Below are positions 30,485 to 39,590 of a DNA stretch of 64,000 nucleotides, in pieces. Below the pieces are notes generated by a model that was not told where the DNA came from, ran no database searches, and saw only the letters and a program-made list of their open reading frames with translations. Source of the DNA: an uncultured Bacteroidales bacterium (GTDB lineage: Bacteria > Bacteroidota > Bacteroidia > Bacteroidales > Paludibacteraceae); assembly GCA_902780235.1 (NCBI GenBank), contig CACZEL010000007.1, forward strand, positions 1 to 64,000, in the 5' to 3' direction. The first letter of the stretch is position 1; every line of letters starts with the position of its first letter. The position numbers and the translations under genes are program-made.

Positions 30485-32758
30485 ATGCAAGTAACACCTA
30501 ATTTAAATAAGATATTATATTACGCGCACGACGAGGCGGAGCGTTTGCGGAACAAGACGGTAGAGCCTGAGCATCTGCTGTTGGCGATTCTGCGTTTGAG
30601 TGAAGGATCGGCTTACGAGACCTTGCTGCAAGCCCAATTCGATCCGGAGAAAGCGAAGAAAGAGTTGGATGAGGACATGCGGGAAGAACCGCAGGGTCTG
30701 ATGCAACCTATCACCCGCAGTCCGCAGGTGGAGCGTATTCTTCGCATCGCGGAGGGTATCGGTCGTGAGTATCAGTCCCCGACCTTGGGTTCGATCCATT
30801 TGCTGCTGGCGATCTTGCGCGAGCAGATTAACCGTGCGGCGATGTATCTGGAGAATATATGGGCGGTGACGTATATCCGGTTGGTGGAGATCTACGGTCA
30901 GCCGCATAACACGACGGAGAACCCGCGGGATGGGTCAGAGTCGATCGGCGACGTGAATGACAGCAGTTGGCAGCCACAACGCAACAGCCGTAAGGGCAAT
31001 GCGACGACAGCTTTGGATAAGTACGGTCATGATCTGACCAAACAGGCGGAGCAGGGATTGTTGGATCCGGTAGTGGGTCGTGAGGTGGAGATCGAGCGCG
31101 TGATTCAGATTCTGAGTAGGCGCAAGAAGAACAACCCGATCTTGATTGGTGAACCGGGTGTTGGTAAGTCAGCGATCGTGGAAGGCTTGGCGTTACGGAT
31201 CATGACCGAAGAGGCTGGGGCTTTACGCGGCAAGCGGATCGTGACCTTGGATATCGCGTCGATGGTAGCCGGAACGACGTACCGCGGACAGTTTGAGGAA
31301 AGAATGAAACAGGTCATCACGGAGTTGCAGACGCACCCCGAGATCATCTTGTTTGTTGACGAGATCCACACGCTGATCGGAGCAGGTAACGCGTCGGGTT
31401 CGTTGGATGCAGCCAATATTTTGAAACCAGCGTTAGCGAGAGGCGAGGTGCAGTGCATCGGTGCTACGACGACGGCGGAGTACGCCAAGTCGATTGAAAA
31501 AGATGGGGCGTTGGAGCGTCGATTCCAGAAAGTGCCTGTTCGCCCGACGACGAGCGAAGAGACGATAGATATCTTAACTCGTCTGAGCGAGCACTATGCG
31601 AAATATCATCATGTCGTTTATACGGACGAGGTCATTAAGGCTTGTGCGAGTCTGAGTGAGCGGTACCTGACCGACCGTGCTTTCCCGGACAAGGCGATTG
31701 ACGTGATGGACGAGGTAGGTGCACGAAGCCATGCGCGGCAGAAAGCGATCGGCGATCAAGGTGAAGAGCCTTATGAGATCACGACGGACGACGTGGCGAA
31801 TGTGGTAAGTATGATGAGCGGCGTACCTGTTCAGCGTGTGGCAACGGCGGAGAACGAACGTTTGCGTACGATGAACGAGACCTTACGCCGTAAGGTGATT
31901 GGTCAGGACAAGGCGGTTGAGACCGTTGTTCGTGCTATCCAGCGTAGCCGTTTGGGACTGAGAGATCCGAAACGTCCGATCGGTACGTTTTTCTTCTTGG
32001 GTCAGACAGGTGTAGGTAAGACGTATCTTGCACAATGTTTGGCAGAGGAGATGTTCGGCAGCAAGGACGCGTTGATTCGTTTTGACATGTCCGAATACAT
32101 GGAGAAGCACACGGTGAGTCTGTTGGTGGGTGCTCCTCCGGGATATGTGGCGCACGAGGATGGCGGTAAGTTGACCGAGGCGGTACGGAGAAAACCGTAC
32201 TCAATCGTGCTGTTCGATGAGATCGAGAAGGCTCATCCCGATATTTTCAATGTGCTGTTGCAAGTGTTGGACGAAGGTAGATTAACAGACAGACAGGGAC
32301 ATATCGTCGATTTTAGGAACACGATCATCGTGCTGACGAGTAATGTGGGTACGAGACAGTTGCAGGAGTTTGGCGCAGGTATCGGTTTCGGTGCGCAAGA
32401 GATGGATCAGAAGCGGGCACATGATACTTTGTTGAAGGCGCTGCAGAAGCAGTTCCCGCCGGAGTTCGTGAATCGTATCGACAATGTGGTGATGTTTGAT
32501 CCGTTGACGAAAGAGACGATCGCGCAGATCGTGCGTATTGAGGTAGGGTTGTTGCAGCAACGTCTTCGCGGTCAGGCTCATCAGTTGACCGTTTCGCAAC
32601 GGGCGCTTGATCAGTTGGTAGAGAAGAGTTTCGATACCAAGAACGGTGCGCGGCCGGTTAAACGCGCGGTGCAGACGTATCTGGAGGATCCGCTGACGGA
32701 TATCTTGTTGCGCCGACCGAATCAGAAAAAAATAATCATTAAAAATATAGCAGTATGA
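30485..32758 (+). CDS. ClpA/ClpC-family AAA+ unfoldase
   Basis: This 757-residue protein has a double Clp N-domain (about 1-150), then two AAA+ modules. NBD1: LIGEPGVGKSAIVEGLA (Walker A), ILFVDEIHTLIG (Walker B). NBD2: FLGQTGVGKTYLAQCL, VLFDEIEKAHPDIFN, and sensor-2 GARPVKRAVQ. There is no long ClpB-type middle coil, so disaggregase ClpB is unlikely. GAGIGFGAQEM in NBD2 resembles the IGF-type loop that docks on ClpP, so it probably feeds ClpP; clpP is not in the window. I prefer the ATG at 30485 because the upstream ATG at 30470 lies in a repeat. It overlaps trxA by four bases. Confidence 0.9.
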   Translation: MQVTPNLNKILYYAHDEAERLRNKTVEPEHLLLAILRLSEGSAYETLLQAQFDPEKAKKELDEDMREEPQGLMQPITRSPQVERILRIAEGIGREYQSPTLGSIHLLLAILREQINRAAMYLENIWAVTYIRLVEIYGQPHNTTENPRDGSESIGDVNDSSWQPQRNSRKGNATTALDKYGHDLTKQAEQGLLDPVVGREVEIERVIQILSRRKKNNPILIGEPGVGKSAIVEGLALRIMTEEAGALRGKRIVTLDIASMVAGTTYRGQFEERMKQVITELQTHPEIILFVDEIHTLIGAGNASGSLDAANILKPALARGEVQCIGATTTAEYAKSIEKDGALERRFQKVPVRPTTSEETIDILTRLSEHYAKYHHVVYTDEVIKACASLSERYLTDRAFPDKAIDVMDEVGARSHARQKAIGDQGEEPYEITTDDVANVVSMMSGVPVQRVATAENERLRTMNETLRRKVIGQDKAVETVVRAIQRSRLGLRDPKRPIGTFFFLGQTGVGKTYLAQCLAEEMFGSKDALIRFDMSEYMEKHTVSLLVGAPPGYVAHEDGGKLTEAVRRKPYSIVLFDEIEKAHPDIFNVLLQVLDEGRLTDRQGHIVDFRNTIIVLTSNVGTRQLQEFGAGIGFGAQEMDQKRAHDTLLKALQKQFPPEFVNRIDNVVMFDPLTKETIAQIVRIEVGLLQQRLRGQAHQLTVSQRALDQLVEKSFDTKNGARPVKRAVQTYLEDPLTDILLRRPNQKKIIIKNIAV

Positions 32759-33069
32759 CAGTAGAAATTACAGACGCTAACATCAAGGATGTGGTTGCGT
32801 CAGGCAAACCGGTAGTCGTTGATTTCTGGGCAGCATGGTGCGGTCCGTGCAAGATGATGTTACCGATTTTGGAAGAGCTCTCGAATGAGTATGAAGGAAA
32901 AGTGGTAGTAGGTAAACTGAATGTAGATGACAACCCGGATACCTGCGAGGAGTATGGTATTATGAATATTCCAACGATGTTGTTCTTCCAGAACGGCGAG
33001 TTGGTAAATCGTCATGTCGGCGCATGTCGCAAGCAAGATTTGGCACAACTTTTTGACAGTTTGCTCTAA
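32755..33069 (+). CDS. trxA: Thioredoxin
   Basis: A 104-residue classical thioredoxin: VVDFWAAWCGPCKMMLPIL holds the redox WCGPCK pair, and NIPTMLFFQNGE holds the cis-Pro. It reduces cytosolic disulfides with thioredoxin reductase. The ATGA overlap with the Clp gene shows co-translation. Nothing suggests secretion. Confidence 0.95.
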   Translation: MTVEITDANIKDVVASGKPVVVDFWAAWCGPCKMMLPILEELSNEYEGKVVVGKLNVDDNPDTCEEYGIMNIPTMLFFQNGELVNRHVGACRKQDLAQLFDSLL

Positions 33070-33104
33070 AAAAGAGGGTTAAAACGCAAAAAAGTGCAAA
33101 AAAA

Positions 33105-33136
33105 TTTGCGTATATCAAAAAAAAGCAGTAATTTTG
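33105..33136 (+). promoter_or_regulatory. Promoter of tRNA-Arg and rpoD
   Basis: TTTG (33105-33108), 20 bases, TAATTTTG (33129-33136). The spacer carries the GTATATCAAAAAAAA tract seen in other strong promoters of this window. Confidence 0.75.
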
Positions 33137-33184
33137 CGCCCTATTTTGCCTAATTAGGCACGGTTTTTGTGTGCCTATAGGCAC

Positions 33185-33258
33185 GGTCCGGTAGCTCAGT
33201 TGGATAGAGCAACAGCCTTCTAAGCTGTGGGTCTCGGGTTCGAATCCCGACCGGATCA
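33185..33258 (+). tRNA. tRNA-Arg (anticodon TCT)
   Basis: A 74-base cloverleaf: acceptor GGTCCGG with CCGGATC, D-arm GCTC/GAGC, anticodon stem ACAGC/GCTGT with loop CTTCTAA (anticodon TCT, codon AGA), and T-arm CGGGTTCGAATCCCG. Discriminator base A; the CCA end is not encoded. Confidence 0.95.
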
Positions 33259-33284
33259 CTTCGCGCAAGCTAAGGCTCAATACG

Positions 33285-33352
33285 ATGAACAAATAATTGT
33301 TCATATGAATTTTCGCCTTGCTCTCGCTCTCCGCACAAATTAAAATTTGCGG
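33285..33352 (+). promoter_or_regulatory. Two hairpins in the rpoD leader
   Basis: ATGAACA with TGTTCAT (33285-33304) and CCGCACAAATT with AAATTTGCGG (33331-33352) form two hairpins between tRNA-Arg and rpoD. They may be tRNA-processing or attenuation structures; no U-tract follows. Confidence 0.4.
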
Positions 33353-33390
33353 GGACCCCAAAATATGAATATAATATCTATATATTATAC

Positions 33391-34251
33391 ATGCGTCAAT
33401 TAAAAATTACAAAATCAATCACCAACCGTGAGTCAGCATCTCTGGACAAGTATCTTCAGGAGATTGGTCGAGAGGACTTGATTTCGGTTGACCGTGAGGT
33501 AGAATTGGCAGGTCGTATCCGTAATGGAGACCGCGCTGCTTTGGAAGAACTGGTCAGAAGTAATCTACGCTTTGTAGTGTCTGTAGCCAAGCAGTATCAG
33601 AATCAGGGTTTGAGCCTTCCCGACTTGATTAATGAAGGCAACCTGGGTTTGATCAAGGCCGCAGAGAAGTTTGATGAGACTCGTGGCTTCAAGTTCATTT
33701 CGTATGCAGTATGGTGGATTCGTCAGTCTATCCTCCAGGCATTGGCAGAGCAGAGTCGTATTGTTCGTTTGCCTCTTAACCAAGTAGGTTCGATGAACAA
33801 AATCAACAAAGCTTTGCAGCGCTTCGAGCAAGAGTACGAACGCCGCCCGAGTGCGGAGGAGTTAGCCGAAGCGTTGGACATGCCGGTTGATAAGATTGCA
33901 GAGACGCTGAAGATGTCCGGTCGTCACGTGAGTGTTGACGCGCCGTTTGTAGAAGGAGAGGACAACAGTCTGATCGACGTGATGGTCAACGAGGATTCGC
34001 CGAATGCGGACCGTGGCCTTATTAATGAGTCGCTCTCTACCGAAATCAGCCGTGCGTTAGCCACACTCACCCCGCGTGAGGCAGACATCTTGCGTAAGTT
34101 CTTTGGCATCGGTACACCCGAGAAATCGCTGGAGGAGATCGGCGATGAGTTGCATCTCACCCGCGAGCGTGTACGACAGATCAAAGAGAAAGCAATCCAC
34201 AAACTGGAATCCGGTCAACGAAGTCGAATTTTGATGACTTACCTTGGATGA
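33391..34251 (+). CDS. rpoD: Primary sigma factor RpoD
   Basis: This 286-residue sigma-70 protein is the short Bacteroidetes housekeeping form, without region 1.1. Region 1.2: [14 protein letters not shown]. Region 2: [57 protein letters not shown] in pieces, with the [13 protein letters not shown] melting motif. Region 3 (about 150-205) and region 4 ([37 protein letters not shown]) follow. It recognises the TTTG/TAnnTTTG promoters seen throughout the window (established for Bacteroides; inferred here). A strong terminator follows at 34291-34318. Confidence 0.96.
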   Translation: MRQLKITKSITNRESASLDKYLQEIGREDLISVDREVELAGRIRNGDRAALEELVRSNLRFVVSVAKQYQNQGLSLPDLINEGNLGLIKAAEKFDETRGFKFISYAVWWIRQSILQALAEQSRIVRLPLNQVGSMNKINKALQRFEQEYERRPSAEELAEALDMPVDKIAETLKMSGRHVSVDAPFVEGEDNSLIDVMVNEDSPNADRGLINESLSTEISRALATLTPREADILRKFFGIGTPEKSLEEIGDELHLTRERVRQIKEKAIHKLESGQRSRILMTYLG

Positions 34252-34290
34252 TAACGAGTTAACGAATGAAAGAGTTAATGAGTTAATGAT
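34251..34290. repeat. Micro-repeat, GAGTTAA units, after rpoD
   Basis: AACGAGTTAACGAATGAAAG then AGTTAATGAGTTAATGA lies between the rpoD stop and its terminator. Confidence 0.7.
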
Positions 34291-34318
34291 AACGCCTCCT
34301 TTGCGGGAGGCGTTTTTT
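34291..34318 (+). terminator. Terminator of rpoD
   Basis: AACGCCTCC pairs with GGGAGGCGTT over a short TTTGC loop, followed by TTTTT. Confidence 0.9.
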
Positions 34319-34319
34319 A

Positions 34320-34372
34320 TTTACCATTTGGTCATGTACAATGTACCATTTTTGGTCATTTAGTTATTTAAT
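34320..34372. repeat. Micro-repeat, TTTACCATTTGGTCA family, copy 2
   Basis: TTTACCATTTGGTCATGTAC then AATGTACCATTTTTGGTCATTTAGTTATTTA. It directly abuts and covers the stop of the small RHH gene (34368). Confidence 0.8.
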
Positions 34373-34547
34373 CAAATAAGGTGGGTTGGTCGTTTTCGAT
34401 CTGTTTGAGTATGGCGCGCATAAGGGTTTCGCGGATGAGCCGGCTGCGATTCGAGACATTGTATTTGTCGCAGAATCGATCTAACGCGCGTAACTCGCTT
34501 TCGTTGAGCAAGATCGATACCTTATATTCGCGAGGAGACTTTTTCAA
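34368..34547 (-). CDS. Small ribbon-helix-helix-like protein, 59 aa
   Basis: A TTG-started frame encodes KKSPREYKVSILLNESELRA, then LDRFCDKYNVSNRSRLIRET, then a short acidic tail ending PTLFD. The pattern (beta strand YKVSILLNE, two helices with a turn at NVSNRSRLIRE) fits the CopG/Arc RHH DNA-binding fold. It is too short for most gene finders and starts with TTG inside an AATGAATAATGAATAG array (34545-34581); no ATG start is available. Codon content is like that of neighbours. It lies between rpoD and a barrel gene. A role as a small regulator is inferred from the fold. Confidence 0.6.
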   Translation of the reverse strand: MKKSPREYKVSILLNESELRALDRFCDKYNVSNRSRLIRETLMRAILKQIENDQPTLFD

Positions 34548-34581
34548 TGAATAATGAATAGTTAATAATTAATAATTAATA
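34545..34581. repeat. Micro-repeat, AATGAATAATGAATAG units
   Basis: Degenerate TTAATAATTAAT/AATGAATAATG units span the gap between the barrel gene and the RHH gene and include the RHH start. Confidence 0.75.
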
Positions 34582-34582
34582 T

Positions 34583-35335
34583 TTAGAAGTATAGCGCCAG
34601 TTTGATGCCTGTGTTCACCAGATTCCGTCCGGAGTTGGTGGTATAGGAAGTCTCATCCAAGACGGTGGTGGTGGGGACTACAGCCTGTTGGAACTGGACG
34701 AAAGCGACCAAGGCCACGGCGGACTTGGGGTTGATCTGGCAGCGGTAGCCGAAATCACCGCCGGCATAGATGCCTCCGAGGTAGTTCTTGGAAAGGGCTA
34801 CTCCGTATCCGACGCTGACACCGAAGACAGGCGCATGTTTGGTTTCCGTAAACGGCATTCGAACTGCAACTTGGATGGGGAGGAAGTTATATTTGTCTTC
34901 GCCAAGGAAGATACCATGGTATCCGACTCCACCTCCGACGAACAGATGTCGGTCACCTATGTGGTGAGAACCGACAAGCAGGTCGGCACTAACGGCTCCT
35001 CCGACTGCTTCCTTGGGTTGGAAGGCCACTCCGCCGGCTATTTCGAGAAGGATGGAAGCTTTTTTAGACGTTGTGATCTCTTCATTTGAGGTCTCGGTCT
35101 CTTCAGGGGAAGCGGTCTCTTCTGCTAAAGCAGCTTCTTCGTCTGACAGGATTTGCTCTATGTCAGCCCGCGGGTATTGGAAACGTGCGCCTTCGTCGGT
35201 ACGCAGGATGACAACTTCTTCGTTCTGGAAGACGATGGATCCTTTCACGCGTGCGCCTGTACGCAGTATTAATGTTTCTGCGTGCGCGTACGCGAGAGCG
35301 GTACAAAGGAGGATCAAAAAGGCGATTCGTTTCAT
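34583..35335 (-). CDS. Outer-membrane beta-barrel protein with SH3-like start
   Basis: The 250-residue protein starts best at the ATG at 35335, giving the signal peptide MKRIAFLILLCTALAYAHA. Residues about 20-65 (LILRTGARVKGSIVFQNEEVVILRTDEG) look like a small SH3/Sm-like barrel. An acidic linker (about 68-95, EEAALAEETASPEETETSNEE) leads to a predicted eight-strand barrel ending in LVNTGIKLALYF with the terminal Phe typical of outer-membrane proteins. Function is unknown. It has its own promoter at 35356-35387, divergent from nothing nearby; rnr lies just upstream in the same direction. Confidence 0.7.
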   Translation of the reverse strand: MKRIAFLILLCTALAYAHAETLILRTGARVKGSIVFQNEEVVILRTDEGARFQYPRADIEQILSDEEAALAEETASPEETETSNEEITTSKKASILLEIAGGVAFQPKEAVGGAVSADLLVGSHHIGDRHLFVGGGVGYHGIFLGEDKYNFLPIQVAVRMPFTETKHAPVFGVSVGYGVALSKNYLGGIYAGGDFGYRCQINPKSAVALVAFVQFQQAVVPTTTVLDETSYTTNSGRNLVNTGIKLALYF

Positions 35336-35355
35336 TGGATTTCTCAAATTTGCCG

Positions 35356-35387
35356 CAAAGTTACGAAATAATTCGCATATATGCAAA
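35356..35387 (-). promoter_or_regulatory. Promoter of the beta-barrel gene
   Basis: On the minus strand TTTG (35384-35387), 20 bases, TAACTTTG (35356-35363). The -33 region is within GCATATATGC, as at 8093-8108. Confidence 0.75.
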
Positions 35388-35391
35388 TTTT

Positions 35392-36774
35392 TTACGCATT
35401 TTCAACTAACTCGAAGTCGATTTGGCTTCTATTGAGGTCCACGCGTACCACTTGAACGGTCACTTGGTCGCCTAAGATGTACTCTTCAGGGTGCTCGATG
35501 GTCATCATGTGTATGAGCCCTTCGCAGCGACTCTCGTCGAGTTGGACAAAGAAACCGAAGTCCATGATGGCGGTGATATGTCCGGTGAGGATCTCGCCTA
35601 CATGGTCGTTCATCCACATGGCTTGGAACTGCTTGATGGAGTCACGTTCGGCTTGCGCCGCTTCCTGCTCGCAGGCTGAGCAGTGTTCGCATTTTTCTTC
35701 GAGTTCCTCGCGGGTGAGGGAACAAGGTTTGCCGGTAAGGATATATTTTTCGACGAGTCGATGAACCATGAGATCGGGGTAACGGCGGATAGGGGAGGTG
35801 AAGTGGGTGTAATGGGTAAAGGCGAGGCCGTAGTGCCCGATGTTATAGGTTGAATAGACTGCTTTCGCTTGCGCACGGATGGTGAGCATGTCCATGGTTC
35901 GGTTGAGGGCTTCGGCAGAGATCGTACGGTGACGACGTTTGGCCGTCTGTAGTGCTTCGCGTTTGAATTTCTTGACTGCCTCGAGTTTTTCGGAGTCGGG
36001 CAGGTCGTGTACGCGATAGACGAACGGGCGTCCAGTGCCTACCGCTTTCGCAACTGTTTTGTTGGCAAGGAGCATAAACTCTTCGATGAGATGATGGGCT
36101 TCGTTGGGACGCTCGAAGTATATCTCGGTCGGGAAACCGTTTTTGTCGAGGCGGAAGCGTGTCTCTTCCTGCTCGATGGTGAGTGCGCCGTTCGCTATTC
36201 GTTCCGCACGGAGTTGGAGGGCCAGGTTGTTGAGGGTCAAAAGCGCCTCGATCAGTCTCGAGTCGCATACGGGTTGCATAGTACTTGCATAGCTGTTAAC
36301 CCCGTTCCGATTCTCTCTCGTTAGTGTCTCGTTAGTCTGATTTGCCATTATGACGTCCTGCGCTTCCTCATAATTGAGACGGAAATCGGAGCGAATGACC
36401 GTGCGACATATTTTAAATTTAAGTACGCGCGCGTGGTCATCGATGGTGAAGACGACAGACATACAGAGTTTGTCTTCACCAGGCCGGAGGGAGCACTTGT
36501 CGTTACAGAGTTCTTCGGGAAGCATGGGGAGGACGCGATCGACGAGGTAAACGGATGTTCCGCGTTGATAGGCTTCATCGTCGGTCTTGGTATTCGGGCG
36601 TACATAGAAAGAGACGTCGGCTATATGGACTCCGATTTGGTACGAACCATCTTCCAATTGTTGGAAAGAGAGGGCGTCGTCGAAGTCTTTGGCGTCTGCG
36701 GGATCGATGGTGAAGGTAAAGACGTCGCGCATGTCTCTACGGCGTAGTATTTCGGATGTTTCAATAGTCATCAT
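35392..36774 (-). CDS. RNase R-type exoribonuclease, N-terminally short
   Basis: The 460-residue protein carries a full RNB domain: RDVFTFTIDPADAKDFDDALS with the metal-binding Asp cluster, GVHIADVSFYV, YLVDRVLPMLPEELCN, FMLLANKTVAK, HFTSPIRRYPDLMVHRLV. A C-terminal S1 domain follows (GEILTGHITAIMDFGFFVQL). Full-length RNase R has about 250 more residues with two cold-shock OB domains before the RNB domain; here they are absent. The gene starts right at the RNB domain and has its own good promoter (36834-36864), and the space upstream holds no remains, so this is a compact form rather than a recent break. Start may be 36774 or 36771. Confidence 0.85.
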   Translation of the reverse strand: MMTIETSEILRRRDMRDVFTFTIDPADAKDFDDALSFQQLEDGSYQIGVHIADVSFYVRPNTKTDDEAYQRGTSVYLVDRVLPMLPEELCNDKCSLRPGEDKLCMSVVFTIDDHARVLKFKICRTVIRSDFRLNYEEAQDVIMANQTNETLTRENRNGVNSYASTMQPVCDSRLIEALLTLNNLALQLRAERIANGALTIEQEETRFRLDKNGFPTEIYFERPNEAHHLIEEFMLLANKTVAKAVGTGRPFVYRVHDLPDSEKLEAVKKFKREALQTAKRRHRTISAEALNRTMDMLTIRAQAKAVYSTYNIGHYGLAFTHYTHFTSPIRRYPDLMVHRLVEKYILTGKPCSLTREELEEKCEHCSACEQEAAQAERDSIKQFQAMWMNDHVGEILTGHITAIMDFGFFVQLDESRCEGLIHMMTIEHPEEYILGDQVTVQVVRVDLNRSQIDFELVENA

Positions 36775-36833
36775 TCGTTGTGGATAATTCTAAATCTGTA
36801 AAACAGAGTACACAAAATCATAATAATCGACTG

Positions 36834-36864
36834 CAAAATTACAAAAAATCTTGCACATATCAAA
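36834..36864 (-). promoter_or_regulatory. Promoter of the short RNase R gene
   Basis: On the minus strand TTTG (36861-36864), 19 bases, TAATTTTG (36834-36841). It interlocks with the divergent phosphorylase promoter through TTGCACATATCAAA (36851-36864). Confidence 0.75.
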
Positions 36865-36881
36865 ATTTTTCCGTAACTTTG
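36850..36881 (+). promoter_or_regulatory. Promoter of alpha-glucan phosphorylase
   Basis: CTTG (36850-36853), 20 bases, TAACTTTG (36874-36881). About 60 bases of leader precede the ATG at 36943. Confidence 0.75.
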
Positions 36882-36942
36882 CACGCTTTTTTGCGTGAAA
36901 ATTCAAAAACATAACGAAAAATAAATAAAAAATATATATCTT

Positions 36943-39501
36943 ATGAAAGTAAAAGTAAGTAATGTTAATCAGCCCACATGGAAAGAGTGCAACATTCATG
37001 CCACCCTTCCTGTAGAGTTGAGTAAATTGCAAGAGCTGGCCTATAACGTATGGTGGAGCTGGAATGCAGAGGCGAAAGATCTGTTCCGCTACATCGACAA
37101 CGAGGCATGGCATCGCGCAGGCTCGAACCCGGTAGTACTGCTCAATACGATCAGTTACGACAAGATGGTAGAGTTGACGAAGGATGAGAAGTTCATGAAA
37201 CAGCTGAACGCAACGTATGATGAGTTCCGCAAATACATGGACACTCCGAAAGACAAGAAGAAACCGACGATCGCTTATTTCTCGATGGAGTACGGTCTGA
37301 CGCACGTGCTGAAGATCTACTCGGGTGGTCTGGGTATTCTTGCCGGCGACTATATCAAAGAGGCTTCGGACTGCAATATCGACATGACCGCTATCGGTTT
37401 CCTCTATCGTTACGGTTATTTTACCCAAACGCTGAGCCCGGAAGGCCAGCAGATCGCTAACTACGAGGCACAGAACTTCAGCAACCTTCCGATTTATCAG
37501 GTAAAAGACAAAGAAGGCAATAACCTTGTTATTGACGTACCTTATCCGGGACGTACGGTACATGCGTATTTGTGGCGTGTAGCTGTAGGTCGTATGGATT
37601 TGTATCTGCTGGATACGGATAACGAGCTGAACAGCGAGTGGGATCGTCAGATCACCCACCAACTCTACGGCGGCGACTGGGAGAACCGTATCAAACAGGA
37701 GATCATGTTGGGTATCGGAGGTATGTTGGCTCTCAATAAGTTAGGCATCAAGAAAGATGTTTATCACTGCAACGAGGGTCACGCCGCTTTGATGGGTCTG
37801 CAACGTCTCGTGGATCTGGTACAAGGCGAAGGATTGACCTTCAACCAAGCGAAAGAGGTTGTACGCGCAAGCGGTTTGTACACCTGCCACACGCCGGTAC
37901 CTGCAGGACACGACTACTTCGAAGAGGGCCTGTTCTACAAGTACATGAGCGAATATGCTCCGAAACTCGGTATCGAGTGGGACGAGTTGATCGGTATGGG
38001 TCGTACGAACCCGGAGGACAAGAACGAGAAGTTCTCGATGTCCGTGTTCGCATTGAACACCTGCCAAGAGGCCAACGGTGTGAGCTGGTTGCACGGCGAG
38101 GTAAGTAAGAAAATGTTCAGCCCTGTATGGCCGGGTTATTTCCCAGAGGAGCTGCACGTGGACTACGTTACCAACGGTGTACACATGCCGACCTGGGCTG
38201 CTTCCGACTGGAAGGCGGTTTATAAGAAATACCTGCCGAAAGAGTGGATGAGCGATCAGTCGAACCTTGAGATGTGGAAGCCGTACGCTGAGATTCCGGA
38301 TAATGTGATCTGGGAGACCCGTTTGGGCTTGAAGCGTAAGATGGTGGATTATATCAAGGAGAAGTTCCGCGATGACTGGATGAAGAGTCAAGGTGATCCT
38401 GCACGTATCGTTCGCGCGCTGAATGAGATGAACCCGAACAACCTGATCATTGGTTTCGGTCGTCGTTTTGCGACTTACAAACGTGCTCACCTGCTGTTCA
38501 CCGATCTGGAGCGTCTGGATAAGTTGGTTAACAACCCGAACTATCCGGTTCAGTTCCTGTTCACGGGTAAGGCTCACCCGGCAGATGGCGGTGGTCAGGG
38601 CCTGATCAAGCGTATCATCGAGATCAGCCGTATGCCGCAGTTCCTCGGTAAGATCATCTTCTTGGAGAACTACGATATGCGTCTGGCTAAACGCCTCATC
38701 TCCGGTGTGGATATCTGGCTGAACACGCCGACCCGCCCGTTGGAGGCATCCGGTACGTCGGGTGAGAAGGCGCAGATGAACGGTGTCCTCAACTTCTCCG
38801 TGAAGGACGGTTGGTGGTATGAAGGTTACGTAGAGGGCGCAGGCTGGGCTTTGACCGAGCACCGCACTTACGAGAACCAAGCCCATCAGGATCAGCTCGA
38901 TGCTGCTACTATCTACACCATGCTGGAGAACGAGATCATCCCGCTGTATTATGCGAAGAACAGCAAGGGTTACAGCCCTGAGTGGATTCAGTATATCAAG
39001 AACAGCGTAACGAAGATCACCCCGCGTTTCACGATGAAGCGTATGCTCGATGACTACTTCGATAAGTTCTACAACAAGCTGGCTAAACGTCACAACTTGT
39101 TGATGGCTGACAACTACAAAGTAGCCAAGAACATCGCCGAGTGGAAAGAGAACATGGTTGAGCATTGGGACGAGATCGAGGTAGTCAACAAGATCGCGCC
39201 GGATCTGAGTACCCTCACCGTAGGTGACAAGATCCGTATCGCTGTTGAACTCGACACCCACAATCTCAATGACAAGGGTCTCGGTGTAGAGCTCGTAGCC
39301 GTTCGTACTTCGACCCACAACAACGACAAACTCTACGAGGTTGAGCCGTTGAAACTGGTGAAGAGCGAAGGAAGCCATCTGTTCTTCGAGAATATCTACC
39401 AAGTCGATTATGCCGGAGGTATGAAATTCGCCCTGCGTATGTATCCGCAGAACGAGTTGCTGCCTCACCGCATGGACTTCTGCTATGTTCGCTGGATTTA
39501 A
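36943..39501 (+). CDS. glgP: Alpha-glucan (glycogen) phosphorylase, GT35
   Basis: The 852-residue enzyme releases glucose-1-phosphate from glycogen using PLP. It belongs to the short alpha-glucan phosphorylase group (start [20 protein letters not shown]). [34 protein letters not shown] in parts forms the first conserved block, HCNEGHAAL the second, and [21 protein letters not shown] holds the PLP-binding Lys. It is cytosolic. It stands alone, with a promoter shared in part with the divergent RNase R gene and a strong terminator after it, so control is separate from the synthase run at 23958-28475. Confidence 0.95.
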   Translation: MKVKVSNVNQPTWKECNIHATLPVELSKLQELAYNVWWSWNAEAKDLFRYIDNEAWHRAGSNPVVLLNTISYDKMVELTKDEKFMKQLNATYDEFRKYMDTPKDKKKPTIAYFSMEYGLTHVLKIYSGGLGILAGDYIKEASDCNIDMTAIGFLYRYGYFTQTLSPEGQQIANYEAQNFSNLPIYQVKDKEGNNLVIDVPYPGRTVHAYLWRVAVGRMDLYLLDTDNELNSEWDRQITHQLYGGDWENRIKQEIMLGIGGMLALNKLGIKKDVYHCNEGHAALMGLQRLVDLVQGEGLTFNQAKEVVRASGLYTCHTPVPAGHDYFEEGLFYKYMSEYAPKLGIEWDELIGMGRTNPEDKNEKFSMSVFALNTCQEANGVSWLHGEVSKKMFSPVWPGYFPEELHVDYVTNGVHMPTWAASDWKAVYKKYLPKEWMSDQSNLEMWKPYAEIPDNVIWETRLGLKRKMVDYIKEKFRDDWMKSQGDPARIVRALNEMNPNNLIIGFGRRFATYKRAHLLFTDLERLDKLVNNPNYPVQFLFTGKAHPADGGGQGLIKRIIEISRMPQFLGKIIFLENYDMRLAKRLISGVDIWLNTPTRPLEASGTSGEKAQMNGVLNFSVKDGWWYEGYVEGAGWALTEHRTYENQAHQDQLDAATIYTMLENEIIPLYYAKNSKGYSPEWIQYIKNSVTKITPRFTMKRMLDDYFDKFYNKLAKRHNLLMADNYKVAKNIAEWKENMVEHWDEIEVVNKIAPDLSTLTVGDKIRIAVELDTHNLNDKGLGVELVAVRTSTHNNDKLYEVEPLKLVKSEGSHLFFENIYQVDYAGGMKFALRMYPQNELLPHRMDFCYVRWI

Positions 39502-39532
39502 TCGATGAGGGATTATCGATTAGCGATTAGTG
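39502..39532. repeat. Micro-repeat, CGATTAGCGATTAGTG units
   Basis: TCGATGAGGGATTATCGATT then AGCGATTAGTG lies between the glgP stop and its terminator. The inverse family is at 54420-54452. Confidence 0.7.
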
Positions 39533-39538
39533 AAAAAG

Positions 39539-39576
39539 GAGAGACTTTCGCGTGAAAGTCTCTCTCTTTTTTTTTT
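39539..39576 (+). terminator. Bidirectional terminator, glgP and UbiA gene
   Basis: GAGAGACTTTC pairs perfectly with GAAAGTCTCTC over a GCGT loop, followed by a run of T. On the minus strand it is followed by CTTTTTC, so it can also end the converging UbiA unit. Confidence 0.9.
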
Positions 39577-39590
39577 AGTAAGCGGTGGTT

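Noticed and set aside
36943..39501. Starch synthase instead of phosphorylase
   Set aside because: The PLP-lysine block [14 protein letters not shown] and the phosphorylase start are clear.
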